Positions 52,756-61,188 of a stretch of DNA of 64,000 nucleotides are shown piece after piece. The stretch's first letter is position 1. Every line of letters begins with the position of its first letter. The DNA is from Mycobacterium sp. D16Q13. GTDB lineage: Bacteria > Actinomycetota > Actinomycetes > Mycobacteriales > Mycobacteriaceae. The notes beneath the pieces are model-generated. The model searched no databases. It was given only the letters and a program-made list of their open reading frames with translations, and was not told the DNA's origin. The DNA is taken from contig NZ_MAEW01000007.1 of the NCBI RefSeq assembly GCF_002013375.1, positions 186,001 to 250,000 of the forward strand. Direction: 5' to 3'. Made by a program: the position numbers and the translations under genes.

Positions 52756-53007
52756 TCAGCCCGCCTGCCGCAGGCCGTACCAATACCAGCCGCCGCTACC
52801 TTGGAAGCACTCGGATTTCGCCGCAGGCCAGCTGTCCCCGCCTTGTCCACACACCCACGACGAGTGATAGGGGCCGAACAACGCCCATTCGCGCCCTGGT
52901 GGTGCGGGATATGGCGGAGAGGGCTGGGCACTAGCTGTCGGAGCTAGCCCCATGCTCAGCACTATCGGAAGCGCTAATAGCGCTGTGTGGAACAACTTTT
53001 GGCTCAT
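52756..53007 (-). CDS. Small secreted protein (83 aa)
   Basis: ATG 53007 begins a clear signal peptide (MSQKLFHTALLALPIVLSMG, cut near ASA), followed by a Trp/Tyr-rich mature part with two cysteines (SSWVCGQGGDSWPAAKSECFQGSGGWYWYGL). It lies four bases after the upstream membrane gene, whose product also begins MSQK, and is co-oriented with the next secreted protein. Confidence 0.65.
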   Translation of the reverse strand: MSQKLFHTALLALPIVLSMGLAPTASAQPSPPYPAPPGREWALFGPYHSSWVCGQGGDSWPAAKSECFQGSGGWYWYGLRQAG

Positions 53008-53011
53008 CGCG

Positions 53012-53434
53012 TTACCTATCGTTGGTGTGTGGAAGCGAGGCCGTCCCGTCACCGAGGCTGCTGAGGAAGCCGCGAGTGCGCTGTCCTGTTGCTTGATCCC
53101 CCGAGGCACGAATGCCCTTCTCCTGCGGTACCGGGTCGTTCGCCGCACATGGAGTTTCCTGTTCGTCGTCCTGGTCGTCGTCCGCCCAGTCCTCGGGGTA
53201 GTCCTCGACGATCGTCCGTTCAGGGCGTGGGTGCATTGGGCGGTCGGCGGCAACTGCCCGCCCGACGACACTGACGAGATAGATGCCCAGTCCGACTAGT
53301 GCTAGACAGAACGAGCCGATCGCCAGGCTGCCGTTCTTGGCCACCTGACCCGCCAGGAAAGCCCCTATCAGGCCCCCCGCGAACATGAGGCTACCTACCC
53401 ACTGACCTACCGAGGCAGGCGCTTTCTGCGACAC
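53012..53434 (-). CDS. Two-helix membrane protein with acidic tail (140 aa)
   Basis: Membrane helices at about residues 12-30 and 36-58, then a cytosolic tail with an acidic patch (DYPEDWADDDQDDEQE). No family recognised. It follows the 460-residue membrane protein by 17 bases. In size and layout it recalls the small two-helix protein beside the translocase (39254-39586), though no sequence match is obvious. Confidence 0.6.
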   Translation of the reverse strand: MSQKAPASVGQWVGSLMFAGGLIGAFLAGQVAKNGSLAIGSFCLALVGLGIYLVSVVGRAVAADRPMHPRPERTIVEDYPEDWADDDQDDEQETPCAANDPVPQEKGIRASGDQATGQRTRGFLSSLGDGTASLPHTNDR

Positions 53435-53451
53435 GGTTTCTCCTGTCCCAC

Positions 53452-54834
53452 TTAATCTTTGCTGCTTACGACAAGTTCCTCAGCGTCACGGAATCGCAGT
53501 TCGATGCAGCCATCGGGGCCGTTCACCATGTGCAGGTGCGCGGTGTTCATGCCCTCGGCTGCGAAGCCCTCGCGCAGGGCCGACAAACCCTGCGACCACG
53601 TGTCCGCCGAATCCTCTGCCCGAGAGGCGAACCGAAGAACCAGACCGCTCTCCTCGACGGCAGCACCGATGAGCACCGGGCTGTCAACGACAGTCACCTC
53701 GCGCTCGTAGACGCCGTGTTCTCCTGGCACCGCTTCCAATCGGGTGCTGATCGTCGCGAGGCCAGCGGCTTGCATCAGCGGAGCCAGCCACTCGTCATCA
53801 CGGACAAGTTCGACCACGGCGTACCGTCTGCCGAGTTCGCCGAGTATCGGGGAAAGCCCCGCCTGCCACGAGGCGTACACGAGATCATCCAGGAGCCACG
53901 GTTTTTCGTCGCGGACAATCGAGGACAGCAGATCCTCCTCAGCCACACCACCTCCGGGGTGCAGCAACAAGACTGGTCCGGCGTCCGGGACACCCGGCAC
54001 CGCCAGGACGCTGCGCAATGATGCAGGAAGCTGTGCGCACCAGTGGGTCAGCCAGATTGGCGATCGCCCTATCGACCCTCCCGTGTGCATCACGCGCGGC
54101 TGCGCAAGCAGACGCTCCTCAACCTCCCGCGCGCTGTCTGGTTCGGCCACCGAGGAGGCGACATGCACGGCGGACTCGCTACCTGCGGGAGCTGGACGCC
54201 CCGCCTTCTGACTCTTGCCCTTGTTCTTACTCTTGACGCTGTCCTTGCTTTTGTTCTTACTCTTGGGCTTGGCGTTGTTCTTGGCGGGACGCGCCGTATT
54301 CGTGTTCCGCGCCGCAGTGGTGCTGCGTGACCGCACATTCGGTCGCCGGGACACATAGCGAGGTTCATCGAGCACCGACAGTGCGCACCCTGACACCACC
54401 GCCGCAATGGAGCCCAGCAGCACGACGATGGCCCCCGCCCCAGCAGATGGAGTAGCCCCGTCCAGCCCGCCCTTGGGGACACCCGTCAACAGAACGCTCT
54501 TATCGACAAGCACTACCCCTGCCGCCACGGCAGCCAGGAAACCCGGCAGCGCAACAGTTTTCACCGCAGAGTCGGCTTCAAGCGTCTCGACGTAATGCAG
54601 TACGGCGGACCCGACGATGACCACGCCGAGCACGGCGGTAACCCAACCGATCGGCAATCCGTGCCAGCTCGCAACCGCCGAAGCAACAAGCAGATACGGA
54701 GAGCTGAACTCGCCGGTCCCCGATAACGCGACCACGCCCCCGTCGCCTGCCCATTTCACCCAGGTCTGAAAACCTGCGACGGCGATGGCCAGGCCCGCAC
54801 CACCCGCCACCAGCGAGGCGATCCTGCCTGACAT
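53452..54834 (-). CDS. Membrane protein sharing a domain with the FtsK-like translocase
   Basis: A 460-residue protein: four membrane helices in the first 155 residues, a long Lys/Asn/Ser linker (NNAKPKSKNKSKDSVKSK), and a cytosolic region of about 250 residues. The last 125 residues (336-460) align with residues 183-298 of the translocase at 37059: RYAVVELVRDDEWLAPL against RYGILGTLRDDDWFARL, and GLSALREGFAAEGMNTAHLHM against GLDLLRNGFRAAGMDSSNLRL. No ATPase motif. It may dock or regulate the translocase at the membrane. ATG 54834 has GGAGGCGGGG upstream. Confidence 0.7.
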   Translation of the reverse strand: MSGRIASLVAGGAGLAIAVAGFQTWVKWAGDGGVVALSGTGEFSSPYLLVASAVASWHGLPIGWVTAVLGVVIVGSAVLHYVETLEADSAVKTVALPGFLAAVAAGVVLVDKSVLLTGVPKGGLDGATPSAGAGAIVVLLGSIAAVVSGCALSVLDEPRYVSRRPNVRSRSTTAARNTNTARPAKNNAKPKSKNKSKDSVKSKNKGKSQKAGRPAPAGSESAVHVASSVAEPDSAREVEERLLAQPRVMHTGGSIGRSPIWLTHWCAQLPASLRSVLAVPGVPDAGPVLLLHPGGGVAEEDLLSSIVRDEKPWLLDDLVYASWQAGLSPILGELGRRYAVVELVRDDEWLAPLMQAAGLATISTRLEAVPGEHGVYEREVTVVDSPVLIGAAVEESGLVLRFASRAEDSADTWSQGLSALREGFAAEGMNTAHLHMVNGPDGCIELRFRDAEELVVSSKD

Positions 54835-54961
54835 CCCCGCCTCCCTGCCGGTTCACTCTCCATGGCACTGCTTGGTGTTACGCCGAACGTATCAACCCAT
54901 CCGTAGATTTGTCTACTTATAGGTCGATGACCTGGGGGTTTGCGGCACCCACCCTTAACGA

Positions 54962-55228
54962 GTGCCGAGCAAAGAGGTGTCCCCTGTCCCCGACCTGGAC
55001 ACCGTCGAGATCAGCGCACTCGCGGTCGAGATTCAGAAGCAGCGTGTCACTGCAGGACTCACGTTGGACCAGCTCGCCGAACGCACCGGCATCCCCCGCA
55101 ACACGATCCACCGGTACGAAAATGGAAAGCTGAACCCCACCGCTAAAGCGCTGTTGCGCTTGGCCATCGGGCTAGAAATCAACATCAGTGAGCTGGTGCA
55201 GCCGCTCAATCACCTGCGAAAAGACTGA
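54962..55228 (+). CDS. XRE-family HTH regulator (88 aa)
   Basis: VEIQKQRVTAGLTLDQLAERTGIPRNTIHRYENGKLNPTAKALLRLAIGLEINISEL is a complete lambda-repressor-type helix-turn-helix. GTG 54962 or GTG 54977 starts it. It is divergent from the 460-residue membrane protein gene with about 130 bp between, and probably controls that operon. Small XRE proteins of this type often act as element repressors. Confidence 0.8.
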   Translation: MPSKEVSPVPDLDTVEISALAVEIQKQRVTAGLTLDQLAERTGIPRNTIHRYENGKLNPTAKALLRLAIGLEINISELVQPLNHLRKD

Positions 55229-55231
55229 CGC

Positions 55232-55996
55232 TTAGGCGTGGCCACCAGCGCTGATTTTCTCGGAGATCAGCTCAGCGATGGCCTCAGCTCGCTGAGTTGC
55301 GACGGCCTCGCTGGGATCCCCAGAGTGCGCAGTGTCCATGACTTCGACATCGATGAGGTACCGCGATACTTGGGCTAGAGCACGTTGAACAGGCATCGGC
55401 CGAGCACCGTTTGTGCCCGAAAGCATGAGGACCGTCGTCAACAGATCGCCGGCATCAGAGGTGCGGCCTATGTCGTATCGAAGCGTGTAGCTGGCCGTGC
55501 GTATGACCGCAGTTTCGCCTTGACAATGCCGCCAGTCGGCGGCAAACAGTCGGTACCAAGTTCGGGCACTGTCGGTGGTATCGAACTCGATGACCCCGAA
55601 CGTCGTTCGCAAATTCGGCGTAGGGAACCGAACGTGGTCGGTGTCAGTTTTCCAGGTGATCCGGATAGCGGCACGCACTGGTGCCTGCCGGTAAGTATGA
55701 CGCATGGCCGGTGCATGAACCTTGATGCACTCCACCGGAACAGCACCTGCCATCCCATTCGGCAGCACCTGCACCCCACCGGGTCTGCCGCCGTACCTGG
55801 CCTGCATGGGCGAACTCAACGTTCTGGACAACTCAACCTGATCCGGCAATATCTGCGTGATCGGACGATCTGGCGGCTCAGACAACGGCACAAACCTATT
55901 TGCCTGACCAGCAACCACAGCCGTACAACCGGCCAAACAAACAACCACAGGCAGCAACAACAACCGTCTCATCAACGCAATGGTAGAACCAGACAT
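55232..55996 (-). CDS. Lipoprotein with PknH-like sensor domain
   Basis: The 254-residue protein has a lipoprotein signal (MRRLLLLPVVVCLAGC, lipobox Cys near residue 24) and an extracytoplasmic domain matching the PknH extracellular sensor fold: VIEFDTTDSARTWYRLFAADWRHCQGETAVIR with the conserved Trp and Cys, plus two further cysteines (VECIKVH). M. tuberculosis has many such lipoproteins with unknown ligands. ATG 55996 or 55972 can start it. It is convergent with the XRE regulator, only three bases apart. Confidence 0.8.
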   Translation of the reverse strand: MSGSTIALMRRLLLLPVVVCLAGCTAVVAGQANRFVPLSEPPDRPITQILPDQVELSRTLSSPMQARYGGRPGGVQVLPNGMAGAVPVECIKVHAPAMRHTYRQAPVRAAIRITWKTDTDHVRFPTPNLRTTFGVIEFDTTDSARTWYRLFAADWRHCQGETAVIRTASYTLRYDIGRTSDAGDLLTTVLMLSGTNGARPMPVQRALAQVSRYLIDVEVMDTAHSGDPSEAVATQRAEAIAELISEKISAGGHA

Positions 55997-56184
55997 CTCA
56001 TCATCGACAGCTCAGACAACTCCCCATAGTGGAACCAAGTCAGCCAGAGCACACCAACCCCCGCCAGGGCGATGGGTTGTGCACGACCTACCCGGACCCG
56101 ACAGAAACAGGGCTGTATCGCCGAGTCCACAACTGTCCACGAAGAAGGCGGTCATGGATACTGGCTACCGTGGGGAAACACTTC

Positions 56185-56529
56185 GTGAAACACCGCCAGC
56201 CCCACACCCGCACCGCATCGTGGAAAGCAATACTGGCAACACTCTTCTTCATGACCTTCCCATTTATCGGCGCAAACACGCTGAGCCACCCCAACACCTG
56301 CAACCACCAACCCATGACCGCCACCGACCGGTGCGTGCACTACCGCAAAGCCAGCGAATACCTGAGCACCCCTGAGACACCCGATGCGCCCGGGGTGTAC
56401 AGCTACAACGAGCAAATCACCTACCACTACATCCTGGGAACCACCCTGCTCACCATCGGAGCCACAGCCTGGGCCACCGCCACGTTCTGGCTTACCCGAC
56501 AGCTACGAACCGACACCACCCCGCTCTGA
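56185..56529 (+). CDS. Two-helix membrane protein with Cys loop (about 114 aa)
   Basis: The coding frame continues upstream to 56029; GTG 56185 is preferred because GGGGAAA lies six bases before it and the first membrane helix (SWKAILATLFFMTFPFIGA) follows. The exported loop has two cysteines (NTCNHQPMTATDRCVHY), and a second helix (GTTLLTIGATAWATATFWL) ends the protein. No known family. Codon use is strongly C-ending, as in the following two genes, unlike genes before 55.2 kb. Confidence 0.5.
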   Translation: MKHRQPHTRTASWKAILATLFFMTFPFIGANTLSHPNTCNHQPMTATDRCVHYRKASEYLSTPETPDAPGVYSYNEQITYHYILGTTLLTIGATAWATATFWLTRQLRTDTTPL

Positions 56530-56606
56530 ACGCCCCCCCAGCGCGAATTTCGAGCGAAACGGATTTTCTGGGATGCACAGGAGTTCGAGGAGGCCCAACA
56601 ATGGGA

Positions 56607-56671
56607 GGTGCCGCCCCACCTGAATACGAACACCCGAGTGGCAGGGCGGCACCTGGGGTTAATTCTGGCAG
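56607..56671. repeat. Intergenic hairpin element, copy A
   Basis: GGTGCCGCCC (56607-56616) pairs perfectly with GGGCGGCACC (56644-56653), loop 27 bases; the 3' flank TGGGGTTAATTCTGGCAG (56654-56671) is conserved with copy B. Confidence 0.75.
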
Positions 56672-56696
56672 GCCCCCGACAGAGAAAAGAGAAGGG

Positions 56697-56761
56697 GGTG
56701 CCGCCACGATGGGACCATGGTGAGTGGTGCATAGGGCGGCACCCGGAACTGATTCTGGCAG
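56697..56761. repeat. Intergenic hairpin element, copy B
   Basis: GGTGCCGCC (56697-56705) pairs with GGCGGCACC (56735-56743), loop 29 bases; 3' flank CGGAACTGATTCTGGCAG (56744-56761). The start-to-start distance from copy A is 90 bp; loop sequences differ between copies while stems and flanks are kept. Confidence 0.75.
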
Positions 56762-56918
56762 AACATTGAACAAGGAGGGGGTTTGCCGCTTGTAGCGGGA
56801 CATCCACGCAGGCGCGTTCGATGACCCACACCAGGAGCAATCGACTCAGCCCGCCGATGGACTGGGTGTAGCGTTCTCCGCTAACGCTGCTAAGCCGAGT
56901 GCAAGAGGAGTTCATGAC

Positions 56919-57191
56919 GTGAGCAAACGAGTTACCCTCACCGCAGCCTGTGGCGTCCTCGTCGCCACAATCGTTGCCGCCTCCCCCATCCCCCATCACA
57001 AGGAAGTCGGCACTGACGCGCTGCCGCCGCCATGCACATACGGCCCCCTGCTCACCTGCACCGAACTACCACCGGACACCAGACCAGCCGCAGAACGCGA
57101 ATACCACCCCCAAGACAACCCCCAGGGCTACCCATGGTCATACAACTTGAACGGCGCACAGTTATGGTGCCCACCCCAGTGCCCGTACTAA
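56919..57191 (+). CDS. Small secreted protein (90 aa)
   Basis: GTG 56919 follows AGAGGAG at eight bases. The product has a short signal peptide (SKRVTLTAACGVLVATIVAA) and a mature Pro/Cys-rich part (PPPCTYGPLLTCTELPP, WCPPQCPY) with four cysteines. Unknown function. It lies between hairpin elements B and C. Confidence 0.6.
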   Translation: MSKRVTLTAACGVLVATIVAASPIPHHKEVGTDALPPPCTYGPLLTCTELPPDTRPAAEREYHPQDNPQGYPWSYNLNGAQLWCPPQCPY

Positions 57192-57256
57192 ACACCCCCT
57201 CACTGGCCACCTTCACCAACACACACACACTGACCAGCGAGCCACGAAACAAAAGC

Positions 57257-57328
57257 GGGTGCCGCCCCCTGTTCACTGGGGGTTACGGGGGACCGTCAGA
57301 GAGCGGCACCCAGAACCGATTGTGACAG
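57257..57328. repeat. Intergenic hairpin element, copy C
   Basis: GGGTGCCGC (57257-57265) pairs with GCGGCACCC (57303-57311), loop 37 bases; the 3' flank AGAACCGATTGTGACAG (57312-57328) is a diverged form of the flank in A and B. It ends 30 bp before the start codon of the next gene. Confidence 0.7.
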
Positions 57329-57358
57329 ATCGCCGAGGGTTGCTGCACAATCAAGCCC

Positions 57359-58066
57359 ATGGCTGAGCCGTTCGCCGAACACTTGCCCGGTGCCCCGCAC
57401 ACCCTGGTGTATCCGACGCTCAAACCCATCATCGATGTCGCGCTCACCGGCCTAAGTGAGCTTGCCGACACCATGGCCGTCGCGGGAACCGAAATCCTGC
57501 AAGCAGTCATCGACGCCCAACACCATGAACCTCAGCAAGTGGCTGCTAGTGCGCTGCTCTCAGGCACCGCCATCATCATGGCCGCGTACCGCCGACACAT
57601 CCACGCCATCGGCACCCACATGGGCACCGCAGCCACCGCCCTCACATCGGCCTGGACCCACTACGGAACCACTGGAGACTGGAACGTTCCCGAGGATCTG
57701 CGAGCACCCCAGCTGCCCGAACTGACCATCACCATCACCGCCGCAGCCCCACGCCCACTGGCCGGCGGTGAAAACCTCGACCCCGCCTATCTCGAAGATG
57801 TTCTCGTACGTGTACGCCACGTCAGCAACACCTTCGCCACCCCCAGCATCGAGGCATTCACCACCTTCGTGCGCAGCGAGCTGCTGGTCGGCGAACTCAC
57901 CGAAGCATTCGACACCATCATGGTCGAACACGCCGCCGCGATGGCCACCACATCCACCACCATGCAACAACACCTGACCCACCTGGCCGACACCATCGAG
58001 ACCGCCCACCGCCAGTACCGCGACACCAACCTATGGACACCCATCACCGTCACAGTCAGCAGCTAG
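57359..58066 (+). CDS. Helical hypothetical protein (235 aa)
   Basis: A largely helical, Ala/Thr-rich protein (IIDVALTGLSELADTMAVAGTEILQAVIDAQHHEP...; ends ADTIETAHRQYRDTNLWTP). Two long helical blocks are separated by a Pro-rich stretch (EDLRAPQLPELTITITAAAPRPL). It has no signal peptide. The proportions recall helical-bundle proteins encoded near type VII secretion substrates, but no WxG motif is seen. It is convergent with the YbaB-like gene. Confidence 0.55.
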   Translation: MAEPFAEHLPGAPHTLVYPTLKPIIDVALTGLSELADTMAVAGTEILQAVIDAQHHEPQQVAASALLSGTAIIMAAYRRHIHAIGTHMGTAATALTSAWTHYGTTGDWNVPEDLRAPQLPELTITITAAAPRPLAGGENLDPAYLEDVLVRVRHVSNTFATPSIEAFTTFVRSELLVGELTEAFDTIMVEHAAAMATTSTTMQQHLTHLADTIETAHRQYRDTNLWTPITVTVSS

Positions 58067-58081
58067 CTAGGCAGTGGGTAC

Positions 58082-58453
58082 CTATCGTCCACGCAGCCAC
58101 CCTGTGAGAGCCGTAACCTCATCAACCACCGCCTGATCCAGATAGTCAGCGTTCGCTGCGACAATCTTGCCGATCTGCTCGACTCTCTGGTCAAACGCCT
58201 TGGCACACACCGCCGCGATGTGCGGCCCCAGACGCTGCATCTCCGTTGCCGAGAGCCTCGGGTCTAGATGAACTGATTCCACACGCCCACGAGCGTCAAC
58301 GGTGACTTTGACTAACCCGCCCTGGTCCTCTGCCTCACCGCCCTGACTCTGCACACGACGGAACAACTCACCCTGCTGCGCCTCAAACCCCGATGTGTCA
58401 CGCTCAGGGCGACGAGGCCGGTCATCCCACGCAGACTGGAGAATCGAATCCAT
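58082..58453 (-). CDS. YbaB/EbfC-like protein
   Basis: A 123-residue protein whose centre (GGLVKVTVDARGRVESVHLDPRLSATEMQRLGPHIAAVCAKAFDQRVEQ) matches the YbaB/EbfC nucleoid-associated fold. In actinobacteria such proteins are often encoded next to WXG100 and toxin genes, where their role is unclear. It starts at the last base of the preceding gene's stop region (58453), so it is coupled to the candidate immunity gene. Confidence 0.75.
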   Translation of the reverse strand: MDSILQSAWDDRPRRPERDTSGFEAQQGELFRRVQSQGGEAEDQGGLVKVTVDARGRVESVHLDPRLSATEMQRLGPHIAAVCAKAFDQRVEQIGKIVAANADYLDQAVVDEVTALTGWLRGR

Positions 58454-59010
58454 CAGCTTTTCTCGCGCAACATATCTGCGAGCGGCACATCGTTGGAATA
58501 TGGATCTATGACGATGCCGTTGTTCTTCCAGTTCAGATAGCTATTACGATTGTTGTTGAACGTGAATAGCCACTGGTCGCCCTTGCGTCTCCTTGCTGCT
58601 ACTCGCAGTGCGGGCATGACGTTGTAAACGCCGTCATAGCGCCAGGGAAGTTCTACGCCCCAACCAGGCAGCGGCCAGCGGTCCGGGATTTTTGGGATGC
58701 TGACCCATTTTCCTTCGAGCTTGTCGACGTAGAGCTGGCCGAGGTACTTGACGAAAGGCATTTGTCCATCGAAGTCGGTATCTAGTGCGGCAGTGTCTTC
58801 AAATCGCTCAAGAAAGACCTTCTCTACGAAACCGATTGCCTCGTCTGAAAACCAGTCGTCTTCGGGTATGCCGGGGAACCAGTCTGCGGGGGTCGATGCG
58901 TACAGTTCGATACCCAGTTCAAGTGCTTCGACCCAGGCCTTGAAGCTGGGTCGCTCCTGAGCTTCGACAAATTCGGGGATGTCCCACCACCAGCGAGGAT
59001 TGCTCACCAC
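58453..59010 (-). CDS. Candidate immunity protein (185 aa)
   Basis: The gene begins with GTG 59010 or 59007 overlapping the toxin stop codon. The product is Trp-rich and acidic in its first half (MVSNPRWWWDIPEF; PEDDWFSDEAIGF) without signal peptide or membrane helix, as expected of cytosolic immunity proteins that cover a nuclease. No family recognised. The assignment rests on position directly after the toxin and on composition. Confidence 0.55.
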   Translation of the reverse strand: MVSNPRWWWDIPEFVEAQERPSFKAWVEALELGIELYASTPADWFPGIPEDDWFSDEAIGFVEKVFLERFEDTAALDTDFDGQMPFVKYLGQLYVDKLEGKWVSIPKIPDRWPLPGWGVELPWRYDGVYNVMPALRVAARRRKGDQWLFTFNNNRNSYLNWKNNGIVIDPYSNDVPLADMLREKS

Positions 59011-60488
59011 GCCCCCTCAACCTTGAACCGTCCACCAGTTGTCGATTCGAGGTCGGCGAGCCGTGTCATTTGCGATGGGCTGAGGGGCTCCTTCAGATAG
59101 TAGGTAATTTCCCAGTCCCTTTCCGTAACATACTTTTTGTCGATAGCAAGCTGCCGGGCGAAGTCTCCTTCCGGCACTGACCCACTCTTGATCTCCGCCG
59201 CGCGCTGATTCGGGATGTCCGCATAGTCCCATATGCGCGAGCCCTCCTGAAATCTTCCGGGGCCATCGGGGGCGACCTGCTGGTGTTTCCATCCGTTCGC
59301 CTCGGTCAGTCCGTGCTCGTCCCTAATACGAAATTCTTCGGTGTCACCCTGCTCGCCAATTCTGTCCCAGCGGTCTCTCTCCTTGAGGTAGTCGTCGTAG
59401 GAGCGGTACGGTTCACCTTTGCGTTGTTTGCCTTTGACGTATGCCTCGTAGTCTTTTTCGCGGGCGAGGCGTTTGAGGGCTTCTTGTTCTTCGGCTCCCA
59501 CGCGCACGGCGTTGCCGCCGGCGGCTGATACCCGCACCACGGGCAGCGCGGCGACTCGGGCCGCAGCGGTGGCGATGCCTGCCATCGCGGGTGCTACCCG
59601 TGCCCCGGACGCTGCGACGGCTGCGGTTGCGCCTTCGAATCGGGTGATGATGCCAGCGACTCTGGAGCCGACCTGTGCCAGGCGGGCCGCTGAGATCCCT
59701 GCGGCGGCATAGCCGCTACCGCCCGCCGTAACGGGGGTCAGTAGGGCTCCGGCAGCCCAAATCAGGGCGGTGGTGATACCCAGTTCGGCGACGGCGTTTT
59801 CGATGGCTGAGCGGGTTTCATCGATGAGGCGTGCCTGGTCGGCGCACATCTGCGCCAACGCTTTAGCGTTCTCCGAAATGGTGAACAACTGCTGATAGAT
59901 GTCAGAGACCACGGCATAGCCCGCGTCGATGTCCTCGGCGTCCTGACCGCGCAGGTGTCCCATACCGTCCCAGAGCAGCTCGGCTTGCCGGTAGGCCCAG
60001 TTCGCGATGGCGTTGAGCTTGCCCTCGGATTTTCGGAGCTGGTCTTGGTGCCCATCGGGCCAGAGTTTGCTTTGCGCATAGGAGACGATCAGATCCCACC
60101 ACCACGGCCCCGCCGAGGGGTCACCCCACGCGCTCGGCACATTCGGGGTAGGCGGACACCCCAGAGGTTGGTCGGGCATCGGCCCGATATCTGGGGGTGG
60201 TTTGTGTGCGGCGGCGGCGTTGGCGTCGTTGTAGTTGTGCGCCGAGGTGCCCAAAATCAATCCGACTTTGGCCGCACCCTCACCCAGGTTGCCTAGAGCC
60301 TCGACCAGTGCATTGACAGCTGGGTCGTAGGTGGCGGCGAAAGACTTTGCGGCCAAGTCGGTTCCGGCCATCCCCGCGAAACCCGCCAACTCGTTGGTGG
60401 TCTCGGTCGCCATCTTGGTCAGGTTCAACCCGACGATATTGATGTTGCGGCCAGCGGTCAGCACAGCCACCGGATCGACCCGCGTCAT
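59004..60488 (-). CDS. Type VII secretion-type polymorphic toxin, PD-(D/E)XK-like C-terminus
   Basis: A 494-residue protein. Residues 1-240 form a helical LXG/ESX-like delivery region (TTNELAGFAGMAGTDLAAKSF... and QQLFTISENAKALAQMCADQARLIDETRSAIENAVAELG). A hydrophobic stretch (245-320, Ala/Gly-rich) follows, then a charged linker. The C-terminal domain has IWDYADIPNQRAAEIKSG (Asp 421, Glu 432, Lys 434) and later QLAIDKKYVTERDWEITYYL, the pattern of restriction-endonuclease-fold toxins. It likely cuts nucleic acid in a target cell. Two WXG100-like genes precede it and a candidate immunity gene follows. Confidence 0.75.
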   Translation of the reverse strand: MTRVDPVAVLTAGRNINIVGLNLTKMATETTNELAGFAGMAGTDLAAKSFAATYDPAVNALVEALGNLGEGAAKVGLILGTSAHNYNDANAAAAHKPPPDIGPMPDQPLGCPPTPNVPSAWGDPSAGPWWWDLIVSYAQSKLWPDGHQDQLRKSEGKLNAIANWAYRQAELLWDGMGHLRGQDAEDIDAGYAVVSDIYQQLFTISENAKALAQMCADQARLIDETRSAIENAVAELGITTALIWAAGALLTPVTAGGSGYAAAGISAARLAQVGSRVAGIITRFEGATAAVAASGARVAPAMAGIATAAARVAALPVVRVSAAGGNAVRVGAEEQEALKRLAREKDYEAYVKGKQRKGEPYRSYDDYLKERDRWDRIGEQGDTEEFRIRDEHGLTEANGWKHQQVAPDGPGRFQEGSRIWDYADIPNQRAAEIKSGSVPEGDFARQLAIDKKYVTERDWEITYYLKEPLSPSQMTRLADLESTTGGRFKVEGAW

Positions 60489-60492
60489 GAGG

Positions 60493-60819
60493 TTACTTGC
60501 CCGGCCACATCGACTTATTGGCCGTAATCGCCTTGTCGTAGTGCCCGTGCGCGGAGTTCACCGACTTCGAAAACTCCGCCAGCCCCTCATCAATGTCAGC
60601 CATCCCCTGCGCGAGCTGACTGAAAAACTCCACCTGCGCATCACGGGCCTGGCCCGACCAATCCGACCCCAGCCGCATGACGGTGGTTTCCGCATCCTGA
60701 ATCTGCTCGGCAAGATACTTACGGAACGCCCGCAGATCCTCGAATACGTCTTTGAGCTGCGGGACCGACACCTCAAACTCCGCATCCCCACCACCGTCAC
60801 CAGGCTTTTTAGAGATCAC
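60493..60819 (-). CDS. WXG100-like protein 1 (about 108 aa)
   Basis: GTG 60819 is preferred (GAGGCG four bases upstream); GTG 60831 is possible. The helical hairpin has its turn at GSDWSGQARDAQVEFFSQLAQG, a W-x-G motif in mid-protein, and ends HYDKAITANKSMWPGK. It overlaps the second WXG100-like gene and precedes the toxin by four bases. Such proteins pair as heterodimers and escort LXG-type toxins through a type VII (ESX) system. Confidence 0.72.
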   Translation of the reverse strand: MISKKPGDGGGDAEFEVSVPQLKDVFEDLRAFRKYLAEQIQDAETTVMRLGSDWSGQARDAQVEFFSQLAQGMADIDEGLAEFSKSVNSAHGHYDKAITANKSMWPGK

Positions 60820-61084
60820 TGGACGCCTCACGAAGCGCTTTCGCGGTGGTGATGATGTGCTGTGCCATCTTGATCATCGCGGCCTGCGTCAACTCAAAAC
60901 CCTCATCCCAATCAGCCCACAGCTCCTTGTGAACCTCGGGCGCGATGCCCTTCCACGACCCGTGCAGCAGCTTCTCGACATCGGCTTTGGTCGCTCCATA
61001 CCGGGACTTCACCTGCTCAGCCTGCTGAATCAAATGCTCAGCAGCAGCCACCATCTCCCGATAACGCACATGAAGCACCGTCAT
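60809..61084 (-). CDS. WXG100-like protein 2 (91 aa)
   Basis: ATG 61084 lies behind AGGGGAACTTG. The helix-turn-helix hairpin has LLHGSWKGIAPEVHKELWADWDEGFELTQAAM with the W-x-G turn near residue 46. It is first in the coupled set of two WXG100-like genes, toxin, immunity and YbaB-like genes. No ESX ATPase or membrane components are in the window, so secretion would need a host ESX apparatus, for example ESX-4. Confidence 0.75.
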   Translation of the reverse strand: MTVLHVRYREMVAAAEHLIQQAEQVKSRYGATKADVEKLLHGSWKGIAPEVHKELWADWDEGFELTQAAMIKMAQHIITTAKALREASSDL

Positions 61085-61188
61085 CAAGTTCCCCTAAACC
61101 CTCGCAGCGCAGATAGGCGAACTATACGCGGTAACCAAATTCTGAACCGAGTCGTTCACCAGAACACCCGGCACCCGATTGGTGACGG

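Larger units (their letters stand above)
56530..56918. other. Non-coding region with two hairpin repeats
   Basis: No gene supported. It carries two copies of the GGTGCCGCC hairpin element (56607-56671 and 56697-56761) and the leader of the small secreted protein at 56919. Confidence 0.5.
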
